A DNA stretch of 11,070 bases from Chloroflexota bacterium (GTDB lineage: Bacteria > Chloroflexota > Dormibacteria > Dormibacterales > Dormibacteraceae), in contig VBJE01000034.1 in assembly GCA_005879675.1 (NCBI GenBank), positions 1-11,070 of the forward strand. The letters are read 5' to 3'. The notes under the pieces are model-generated. The model worked only from the letters and a program-made list of their open reading frames with translations. It did not search any database and was not told the origin of the DNA. Of this stretch, positions 1 to 5,690 are shown piece by piece. How positions within the stretch are numbered: position 1 is the first letter of the stretch; the number at the start of each line of letters is the position of its first letter. Both the position numbers and the translations under genes were made by a program.

Positions 1-857
1 CCGAGTCCGAGCCTGTCGCGCAGGGGGAAGCCGAGCCCGCCGCGCGGGCGGAGCCCAAGCTCGAGGTCGAATCCGAGCCTGAGCCTGAGCCCGAGCCTCT
101 GGTCGCCGAGGCTGAGGTCGAGGCCGAGCCGGTGGCGGAGGTCGAGCCGGAGCCCGTCCCCGTATCGCATGAGCCGGAGCCGGAGGCCGAGCCGGAGCCC
201 GAGCCTGGCTCGGCCATCACCGAGCCCGTGCTGTCGGCCTTCGACGATGGGGTGGCGACGCCGGCCGAGCCGGTCACACCTGCCGCGCACGAGCTCGAAC
301 GCGTGCCCGAGCCCGCGCCCGCGGCGGCCGCGGCCGAGCCGGTCGCCGCCCACGCGGCGCCCGACGTCAGCGCCACCCTCGTCGCCTGGCCGTCGGGCGC
401 CCCCGTCGCTTCTCCAGGGAACGGCTCACCTTCAGATGCAGGTTCGTTCGAAGAGGCGACGTCCGTGATCCCCGCCTGGCAGCAGACGGACCCCAACGCG
501 GACGCGAAGCGGACCGTCTCGCTGCAGGCGATGCCCCCGGAAGAGATCGCGTCGGGCTCCGGCTTCGCCGCCCTGCTGACGTTCGAGACCGGTCCGTTCG
601 CCGGCCGCATCGTGGCCCTGCCGAGCCAGATGGTCAACATCGGGCGCGCGCCCGACAACGACGTCGTCGTCGGGGACCCCGCGACCTCAGGCCATCACGG
701 CCGGATCGAGGCCCGCTCGGGCTCGTTCTGGATCAGCGACCTGGGCAGCACCAACGGCACGCTGGTCAACGGCGAGCCGGTGATCGAGAAGCAGCTGTCC
801 GACGGCGACATGATCGCCATCGGTCAGAACACTCTGCGCTTCACCCTCGAGGCGTAG
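1..857 (+). CDS. Glu/Pro-rich protein with C-terminal FHA domain (5' partial)
   Basis: The frame is open from base 3 to the TAG at 855-857 with no stop, so the gene begins before the window; the GTG at 132 is only an internal candidate start. The 284 visible residues split in two. The first roughly 110 are low-complexity and acidic, full of Glu-Pro, Ala-Glu and Val-Glu pairs, and look disordered. The last roughly 95 form a forkhead-associated (FHA) domain: IGR at bases 639-647, a TSGHHGRI strand at 684-707, and GSTNGT at 744-761, followed by the usual C-terminal strands ending LRFTLEA. FHA domains bind phosphothreonine peptides, usually in Ser/Thr-kinase signalling or secretion and cell-division complexes. 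The Ser and His of the usual S-R-x-H loop are present but its Arg is Gly. No kinase or partner gene is visible, so the role is open. The family call is firm; full length and N-terminal domains are unknown. Confidence 0.9.
   Translation, partial: ESEPVAQGEAEPAARAEPKLEVESEPEPEPEPLVAEAEVEAEPVAEVEPEPVPVSHEPEPEAEPEPEPGSAITEPVLSAFDDGVATPAEPVTPAAHELERVPEPAPAAAAAEPVAAHAAPDVSATLVAWPSGAPVASPGNGSPSDAGSFEEATSVIPAWQQTDPNADAKRTVSLQAMPPEEIASGSGFAALLTFETGPFAGRIVALPSQMVNIGRAPDNDVVVGDPATSGHHGRIEARSGSFWISDLGSTNGTLVNGEPVIEKQLSDGDMIAIGQNTLRFTLEA
75..206 (+). repeat. Glu-Pro coding low-complexity repeat
   Basis: Four back-to-back hexamers of the type GAGCCT/GAGCCC lie at 75-98, and a second cluster of GAGCCG/GAGCCC units, broken by one GCC codon, at 171-206. 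They encode EPEPEPEP-like runs inside the FHA protein. Such hexamer runs can expand or contract by slippage. This is a coding repeat giving an extended, acidic linker and not an independent element. Confidence 0.7.
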
Positions 858-1434
858 CCGCTCCCGCCCGTAGGGCTTCGACGAGCAGGTCGTACTCGCC
901 CATGTGGCGTCTGATGTGCGCGCCGGCCGGGCGCATGAGCAGCTGCCACGCCGGTAGGCCGTTCAGGTCGGCGACCTCCGCCCAGACGCTCGGGTCGAGA
1001 TAGCCGGGGCGCAGCGCCTGGTGCTCCTGGAGCGCCGGCACCGCCTCCAGCGAGCTGTCGTCCTGCCGGTCGAACCACGCCAGCACGGGCGTCCGGACCT
1101 CGACGAGATACTCGGCCACGAGGCGCGCAGGCGTCGAATCGGCCACCTGGTCGGCGAGGGCGGCCGGGATGCCCGCGCCGTAGGCCGCCTCACGCGGAAA
1201 GCGCTCCCGCCAGCGCTCGGAGTCGGCGACCTCGGGCACGCCCTGCACCGCCGAGTGGATCGTCCAGTCGAGGATCCTGGCGCAGTGCCAGATGATGAAG
1301 CCAGGCTTGCTGGTGCCCGGCAGCGCGCGGCCGCGCCACTCGTCGTCGCGGGCCGCGCCGATGCGCTCTTCGAGCATGCCGAACGACCCCTTGAGCAGCA
1401 TCCGCAGCACGTCCGTGGCGCGCATCGGGGCCAT
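841..1434 (-). CDS. DinB-like / DUF664-type putative metal-dependent enzyme
   Basis: A 197-residue protein with the four-helix-bundle look of the DinB/YfiT superfamily. The pattern that supports this is a His in helix 2 (IIWHCARILDW, H50) and a pair near the C-terminus (AHIRRHMGEYDLL, H173 and H177), the usual three-His metal site. Family members include thiol-cofactor-dependent transferases and isomerases (bacillithiol or mycothiol), but many have no known substrate and nothing here identifies one. The start is ATG at 1434; an ATG three codons on (1425) has an AGG about 12 bases upstream and is also possible. It begins 13 bases after the WS/DGAT stop, so it is probably cotranscribed with it. 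Its last 17 bases overlap the end of the convergent FHA gene. Family call likely; substrate unknown. Confidence 0.75.
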   Translation of the reverse strand: MAPMRATDVLRMLLKGSFGMLEERIGAARDDEWRGRALPGTSKPGFIIWHCARILDWTIHSAVQGVPEVADSERWRERFPREAAYGAGIPAALADQVADSTPARLVAEYLVEVRTPVLAWFDRQDDSSLEAVPALQEHQALRPGYLDPSVWAEVADLNGLPAWQLLMRPAGAHIRRHMGEYDLLVEALRAGAATPRG

Positions 1435-1447
1435 CCTAACCCGCGCG

Positions 1448-2845
1448 CTACCCGGGGCCGGCCAGCGCGGTGCAGTCCGCCGCGGCCTGGCGCAGGTCGC
1501 GGGTGAACTCCTCTACGTCCGGCACGACCGATGGGTCGGCGCTCAACCCGAAGTACGCGCTGCCGTTGTAGGAGACGATCGCCACCCCCAGGCCCATCGA
1601 CGGGTAGAGCGGCGCGAACGGCCAGACCTCCAGCAGCTCGGCGCCGCCGGAGTAGAGAGGGAACTGCGGGCCCGGGACGTTGGTGACGTTGATGTTCGCG
1701 CCCGCCTGGGGCGTGGACATGACGCGGCCGGCGAGCACGAGCAGCGATGGCGGCGCCCACTCGGCGAGGCCGGCCAGCTTGTCGGCGGCGACGGCCTGCC
1801 GCGTGCGCTTCAGGTCGCCGGTGGTCACCTTGATCCGCTTCAGCCGGTCCTCGATCGAGAGGTCGCTTGTCGGCAGCTCGAAGACCATGCCGCTGATCTG
1901 GTTGCCGATACGGCCGTGCGCGGCATCGGCGCGCACGCTCACCGGGCAGAAGACGCGCACCTTCGCCGGCACCTGCTCGCCGCGCTCCTTGAACCAGCGA
2001 TGCAGCGCCTCGGCCACAACCGCCAGCACGGCGTCGTTGACCGTGCAGCCATAGCGGTCCTTCAGCGCCTTGAACGAGGCGAGGGGAACCTTGAGGCCGC
2101 GCCCTGTCCGCTGCGGGCCGAGCTTGCGGTTGAAGAAAAGGTCCGGCCGCGGCCTGACCATCGTGCCGCCGAGCTTGAGCATGCCCGACCACGGGACCAG
2201 CCGCGTGCGCCACACCACCGGCAGTCGCGTCCTCCCCCCGTCTCTTCGATCTCGCAGGTCCCACAGGAGCGGCCGGACCAGCTGCCAGTTCGAGGGGGAG
2301 GGTCGAGGCTTCCATGGAGAGGCCGGCGGCTCGGGGCGGTAGCCCTCGGGGTCGGCGTCCAGCAGGAGGGTGAGGATGTCGAGCGAGGAAACGCCGTCGA
2401 CCATCGCGTGGTGCGCCCTGTTGACGATGACGACCCGCCCGCCACGAAGACCGGTGATGAGCGTCATCTCCCACAGAGGGCGCCTCTTGTCCAGCGGTCG
2501 GGCCAGGATCCGGGCGACCAGTCGGCGCAGCTGCGCTCCGTCCCCGGGCGATGGCAGGACCTCGCGGCGGATGTGCGCGCCGAGGTCGAAGTGCGGGTCG
2601 TCCACCCACACCGGATGGCCGAGGTTGAGAGGCACGCGATGGATGCGCTGCCGGTATCGCGGCACGAGGTGGATCCGCTCGGCCACGGTCTCCTCGATAC
2701 CCATCGCCCCGCGGCCGCCGGGGACTCGCGAGCCGCCTTCGAAGACGTAGACGGTGCCGAGGTCGAGAGGCGTGTCCGGGCGCTCGGCGTAAAGAAACCA
2801 GGCGTCTCGCGCCGAGAGCGGCTCGAAGGTGCGCGCCTCCACCAT
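1448..2845 (-). CDS. Wax ester synthase / diacylglycerol acyltransferase (WS/DGAT)
   Basis: A 465-residue protein of normal family length. It should transfer acyl chains from acyl-CoA to a fatty alcohol or diacylglycerol, making wax esters or triacylglycerol at the inner membrane or lipid-body surface. The catalytic HHxxxDG motif is intact (HHAMVDG, residues 145-151). Other family marks are PLW (123-125), the Asn-Asp pair at 270-271, and NVPGP (389-393) with the conserved Gly/Ser-rich C-terminal region (SMGLGVAIVSYNG). There is no signal peptide or clear membrane span, as expected for this peripheral enzyme. The start is ATG 2845, with CTGGGG just upstream as a weak ribosome site. It is divergent from the MOSC gene across 41 bases and precedes the DinB-like gene by 13. 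Which acceptor alcohol is used cannot be read from the sequence. Confidence 0.94.
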   Translation of the reverse strand: MVEARTFEPLSARDAWFLYAERPDTPLDLGTVYVFEGGSRVPGGRGAMGIEETVAERIHLVPRYRQRIHRVPLNLGHPVWVDDPHFDLGAHIRREVLPSPGDGAQLRRLVARILARPLDKRRPLWEMTLITGLRGGRVVIVNRAHHAMVDGVSSLDILTLLLDADPEGYRPEPPASPWKPRPSPSNWQLVRPLLWDLRDRRDGGRTRLPVVWRTRLVPWSGMLKLGGTMVRPRPDLFFNRKLGPQRTGRGLKVPLASFKALKDRYGCTVNDAVLAVVAEALHRWFKERGEQVPAKVRVFCPVSVRADAAHGRIGNQISGMVFELPTSDLSIEDRLKRIKVTTGDLKRTRQAVAADKLAGLAEWAPPSLLVLAGRVMSTPQAGANINVTNVPGPQFPLYSGGAELLEVWPFAPLYPSMGLGVAIVSYNGSAYFGLSADPSVVPDVEEFTRDLRQAAADCTALAGPG

Positions 2846-2886
2846 CCCCAGGTGGATCGTACTGGTGCCGGTACGCTTGCGGGCAC
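2846..2886. promoter_or_regulatory. Divergent intergenic region with imperfect dyad
   Basis: These 41 bases are the only space between the two oppositely directed units, so promoters for both must lie here or inside the genes. An inverted repeat runs from 2856 to 2877 (8 of 11 positions pair; core GTACtGGtgCCgGTAC at 2859-2874). Each outer arm contains a -10-like hexamer: TACGAT on the minus strand (2861-2856) and TACGCT on the plus strand (2872-2877). Each ends 9-10 bases before its start codon, which would give very short leaders. No good -35 box was found. Promoter and operator roles are inference. Confidence 0.4.
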
Positions 2887-3555
2887 ATGGCCACGGTCAC
2901 GGAGGTCTGGCGCTATCCCGTCAAGTCGATGGCCGGCGAGCGCCTCGAAAGGTGCATGGTGACCGAGCAAGGGCTCGAGGGCGATCGTCGCTGGGCTTTC
3001 ATCGACCGCTCGCCAAACCGCGACGGCAAGTGGTTCAACATCAAGCAGCACTCGCCGCTCATGACCTATCACGCGCGGCTCGCCGGGCGGGCGCTGGAGG
3101 TCGTGGCCGCGGACGGTTCGGTCGTCGACCTGCATCAGGACCTTCTGCCGCGCTTCAAGGAGGAGTCGGCGCGACCGCTGGAGCTGCGCGAGCTTCCCGG
3201 CGCCAACTTCGACGATTCGCAGGTGCTGATCGTCAACCTGGCCTCGGTGCGGGCGTTCGCGCTCGAGGCCGGGATGCCACTCGACCACCGCAGGTTCCGC
3301 GCCAACCTCTACGTGGAGGGACTCGAGCCGGAGGAGGAGCTGCGGTGGCTGGGCCGGGTCATCCGCGCGGGCGAGGCCGAGCTCGAGGTGACAAGCCGCT
3401 GCGAGCGCTGCAAGGTCATCACCATGGATCCCGACACGACCGAAGCTTCCCCAGACATCCTTCGCGTCCTGGTCGACCTGCACGACGAGCGGATGGGCGT
3501 GTACTGTCGCGTCGTCAGGCCGGGCTCGGTCGAGGTCGGAGATTTCGTTGGCTAG
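2887..3555 (+). CDS. MOSC domain protein with N-terminal beta-barrel domain
   Basis: A 222-residue protein that opens with the MOSC_N-type strand (VTEVWRYPVKSMAGE, residues 4-18) and a GLEGDRRWAFID segment (29-40). The MOSC core follows: FRANLYVEG (137-145) and the cysteine loop RCERCKVITMDPDT (171-184). C175 sits where the family keeps its molybdenum/sulfur-carrying Cys; C172 is an extra one. Relatives include the mARC molybdenum reductases and the C-terminal domain of molybdenum cofactor sulfurases, so a role in reduction of N-oxygenated compounds or sulfur transfer is plausible, but many such proteins are uncharacterised. Start ATG 2887 fits the conserved N-terminus although the ribosome site is weak. 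It is the first gene of the plus-strand run, with 13 bases to the next gene. Confidence 0.85.
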   Translation: MATVTEVWRYPVKSMAGERLERCMVTEQGLEGDRRWAFIDRSPNRDGKWFNIKQHSPLMTYHARLAGRALEVVAADGSVVDLHQDLLPRFKEESARPLELRELPGANFDDSQVLIVNLASVRAFALEAGMPLDHRRFRANLYVEGLEPEEELRWLGRVIRAGEAELEVTSRCERCKVITMDPDTTEASPDILRVLVDLHDERMGVYCRVVRPGSVEVGDFVG

Positions 3556-3558
3556 TCT

Positions 3559-3563
3559 GGAGG
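3559..3563 (+). promoter_or_regulatory. Strong Shine-Dalgarno that fixes the first SCP2-like start
   Basis: GGAGG lies five bases before the ATG at 3569, ideal spacing. It favours that ATG over an in-frame TTG at 3548, which would overlap the end of the MOSC gene and lacks such a site. Confidence 0.7.
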
Positions 3564-3568
3564 TCGAA

Positions 3569-3991
3569 ATGGCGGTAAAGGCTTTCTCCGACGAGTGGGC
3601 CACGCAGTTCAAGGACGAGGTCAACAGGTCGAGCGTCTACAAATCGGCGGCCAAGGGCTGGAAGTGGACCGTCGGGCTTGTCGTCGAGGCCGAGCCGGAC
3701 AAGAACTTCCCGGACGCGAAGGGCGTGGTGATGGACCTGTTCGACGGCTCGGCGCGCGACATCAAGGTCGGGCCGGCGGCCGAGGCCCAGAAGTGCGACT
3801 TCGTGATCACGGCGCCGTACTCGCGCTGGAAGCAGGTCGCGACCAAGGAGCTCGACGCCACCAAGGGCATGCTCCAGGGCAAGCTCAAGCTCAAGGGTGA
3901 CCTGCCGACGATCGTGCGCTACACCAAGGCTTCGCAAGAGATGACCGAATGCACGACGCGGGTGCCGGTCGAATGGCCCGACGAAAAGTAG
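3569..3991 (+). CDS. SCP2-like sterol-carrier domain protein (first of two)
   Basis: A 140-residue single-domain protein with the sterol carrier protein 2 (SCP2) layout. An N-terminal amphipathic helix (SDEWATQFKDEVN) leads to WKWTVGLVVEAEP strand pairs, a DGSARDIKVG turn, CDFVITAPYSRWKQV, and the family's C-terminal helix-strand unit MLQGKLKLKGDLPTIVRY (101-118). SCP2 folds bind acyl-CoA, fatty acids or other lipids in a hydrophobic tunnel; in bacteria the ligand is usually unknown. There is no signal peptide, so it is probably cytosolic. ATG 3569 is chosen because GGAGG lies five bases upstream. It follows the MOSC gene by 13 bases, and its 3' end overlaps the second SCP2-like gene. Being next to acyl-CoA enzymes, an acyl-CoA or lipid carrier role is a reasonable inference. 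Confidence 0.8.
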   Translation: MAVKAFSDEWATQFKDEVNRSSVYKSAAKGWKWTVGLVVEAEPDKNFPDAKGVVMDLFDGSARDIKVGPAAEAQKCDFVITAPYSRWKQVATKELDATKGMLQGKLKLKGDLPTIVRYTKASQEMTECTTRVPVEWPDEK

Positions 3992-4419
3992 CAACGCAAA
4001 AGCCGGTCGAATATGCCGACGTCGAGCCGAGCGCCTTTGCGTCGATGCTCGGCGGGCTGATCGAGGCCAACGTCGAGAGCCGGCCCGAGAAGCGGAAGGA
4101 CTTCGACTCGCTGGCGGCTCGTGTGGGCATCTTCGTCACCGACATCGACGAAGGGGTGACCCTCGATTTTCAGCGCGGCCACCTGGTCGTGCACAACGGC
4201 CTGGAGCCGAAGCGCGACCTGACCATCCGGGCCGAGGCCGGCACGGTGATGAACCTCAGCAACCTGAGGATCGGGCTCTTCGGTATGCCCGTCTACTACG
4301 ACGAGGTCGGTCGCGGGGTCGCGGCCAAGCTGGTGGGGGGCAAGCTGCGGATCGACGGCCTGCTCGGCAACCTGGCGACGCTGAATACCGTGACGCGCAT
4401 CTTCTCCGTTGCGGGCTGA
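3973..4419 (+). CDS. SCP2-like domain protein (second of two)
   Basis: A 148-residue protein with a basic N-terminal tail (MARRKVATQK), a helix around residues 20-45 (FASMLGGLIEANVESRP), then an SCP2-like core: VGIFVTDIDEGVTLDFQRG, HLVVHNGLEPKRDLTIRAE and the C-terminal GGKLRIDGLLGNLATLNTV unit. It is clearly diverged from the preceding gene, so this is not a recent tandem copy. Likely role is binding a lipid or acyl-CoA; the ligand cannot be deduced. The start is uncertain: ATG 3973 overlaps the upstream gene by 19 bases, while ATG 3949 (overlap 43, AAGAG eight bases upstream) would add eight residues, MHDAGAGR. Neither has a strong ribosome site, so coupling to the upstream gene is likely. 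The dehydrogenase gene follows 12 bases later. Confidence 0.72.
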   Translation: MARRKVATQKPVEYADVEPSAFASMLGGLIEANVESRPEKRKDFDSLAARVGIFVTDIDEGVTLDFQRGHLVVHNGLEPKRDLTIRAEAGTVMNLSNLRIGLFGMPVYYDEVGRGVAAKLVGGKLRIDGLLGNLATLNTVTRIFSVAG

Positions 4420-4431
4420 AGCCCGGCAAGG

Positions 4432-5301
4432 ATGGGCAACTTGAATGCAATGAGGCTCGCGGTCGTCGGGGCTGGATCGATGGGCGCGCAGATCGCGCAG
4501 CAGGCGGCGCTGCACGGCATCGACGTCGCGCTCCACGACAAGGACGAGGCCCAGCTGCGCAAGGCGCGCGACTCCAACCAGGGTCACCTCGCCCGCCGGG
4601 TCGAGAAAGGCCGGCTTTCGCAGGAGAACGCGCAGCTCGCGCTCGAGCGCGTGCATGTCACCACCGATCTGGACAGCGCCGTGCGCGACGCGGACTTTGT
4701 GATCGAGGCCGTCTTCGAAGATCTCGAGATCAAGCGGTCGATCTTCAACGAGCTCGACCGCGCCGCTCCGCGCGAGGCGGTGCTCGCGAGCAACTCGTCG
4801 ACCATCGGGATCAGCAAGCTGGCAGACGTCACCAGGCGTCCCGAGCTCTGCCTGAACATGCACTTCTTCTTCCCCGTCCTGGTGATGGACCTGGTTGAGG
4901 TGGTGCGAGGACCGAAGACTTCCGGCGAAGCTGTCGACCGAGCGGTCAAGCTGGCGCGCGAGATGGGACGGACGCCTGTCGTCCTCAACAAGGAGATCGA
5001 CGGATTCATCGTCAACCGCATCCTCCATGCGGCCTCGCAGGAGGCGTACCGGCTGCTCGACGCCGGCGTGGCTTCTTTCGAGGACATCGACACCGCCGTG
5101 GAGAAGGGGCTGAACTGGCCGATGGGCCCGTTCCGGCTCGGCGACTTCAGCGGCCTGGACGTGACCTACAACGCGCGCCTGCACATGTACAGGACCACCG
5201 GCGACGAGCGCTACCGGCCGTCGCCCCAGCTCGAGGCGAAGGTCAAAGCCGGCAAGCTCGGGCGCAAGACCGGCGAAGGCTGGTACGACTACAAGTCGTG
5301 A
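4432..5301 (+). CDS. 3-hydroxyacyl-CoA dehydrogenase, NAD-binding
   Basis: A 289-residue single-function enzyme of the HAD/Hbd family, which oxidises 3-hydroxyacyl-CoA to 3-ketoacyl-CoA with NAD+ (beta-oxidation, or the reverse in butanoyl-CoA synthesis). The Rossmann motif GAGSMG is at 13-18, and SNSSTIGI (120-127) supplies the substrate-binding Ser. The catalytic dyad is H144 and E156 (MHFFFPVLVMDLVEVV). N195 lies in DGFIVNR, and the C-terminal helical domain has WPMGPFRLGD and GRKTGEGWYDY. The family's Asn three residues after the catalytic His (HFFNP) is Phe here, F147. Start is unsure: ATG 4432 has AAGG directly against it, TTG 4441 would sit nine bases after that AAGG, and ATG 4450 gives MRLAVVGAGSMG, where the conserved fold begins. 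The stop overlaps the next start (GTGA). Confidence 0.9.
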   Translation: MGNLNAMRLAVVGAGSMGAQIAQQAALHGIDVALHDKDEAQLRKARDSNQGHLARRVEKGRLSQENAQLALERVHVTTDLDSAVRDADFVIEAVFEDLEIKRSIFNELDRAAPREAVLASNSSTIGISKLADVTRRPELCLNMHFFFPVLVMDLVEVVRGPKTSGEAVDRAVKLAREMGRTPVVLNKEIDGFIVNRILHAASQEAYRLLDAGVASFEDIDTAVEKGLNWPMGPFRLGDFSGLDVTYNARLHMYRTTGDERYRPSPQLEAKVKAGKLGRKTGEGWYDYKS

Positions 5302-5690
5302 AGATCCACCACGTCGGGGTGGCCGTCGACGACCTGGACGCCGCGGTCGAGCTCTACCAGAGGGTGTTCGGCGCCGAGCTCACGCACCGGGCGTCCAACG
5401 AGAAGGACGGGCTGAAGGCGGCTTTTCTGCGCGCCGGCGAGGCCGAGGTCGAGCTGCTCCAGCCGCTCCGCGACGACACGCCCGTCGGCAAGTTCCTGGC
5501 CAAGCGCGGCCCGGGCCTGCATCACATCGCCGTCGCCGTGCCCGACATCGACCAGGCGATCGCCGACGCCCGAGCCGAGGGCCTGGAGATGATCGACGCG
5601 GAGCCGCGCATCGGCCTGCACGGCACGCGCATCGCCTTCGTCCATCCGAAGAGCGTGGGCGGAGTGTTGACGGAGTTCGTCGAGGCATGA
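5298..5690 (+). CDS. mce: Methylmalonyl-CoA epimerase (VOC superfamily)
   Basis: A 130-residue vicinal-oxygen-chelate protein. It should interconvert (S)- and (R)-methylmalonyl-CoA, linking propionyl-CoA carboxylase to the mutase. Both babb modules are present: IHHVGVAVDDLDAAVELY at 3-20 and LHHIAVAVPDIDQAIADA at 74-91. The metal ligands expected for the family are in place: H5, Q55 (ELLQPL), H75 or H76, and E126 (LTEFVE). The GTG start overlaps the dehydrogenase TGA by four bases, and the ATG of the mutase overlaps its own TGA, so translation is probably coupled. Length and motif order match characterised epimerases, and the direct contact with the mutase gene supports the assignment over a generic glyoxalase. 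Confidence 0.93.
   Translation: MKIHHVGVAVDDLDAAVELYQRVFGAELTHRASNEKDGLKAAFLRAGEAEVELLQPLRDDTPVGKFLAKRGPGLHHIAVAVPDIDQAIADARAEGLEMIDAEPRIGLHGTRIAFVHPKSVGGVLTEFVEA

Noticed and set aside
75..206. Non-coding tandem repeat or CRISPR-like array
   Set aside because: Units are six bases, uneven, in frame and encode Glu-Pro; there are no spacers.
963..2900. 645-codon minus-strand frame overlapping the WS/DGAT and DinB-like genes
   Set aside because: Arg/Pro/Ala-rich out-of-frame reading of the same strand; the WS/DGAT and DinB motifs are all in the other frames.
3548..3568. TTG start for the first SCP2-like gene
   Set aside because: It overlaps the MOSC stop and lacks a ribosome site, while ATG 3569 has GGAGG at ideal spacing.
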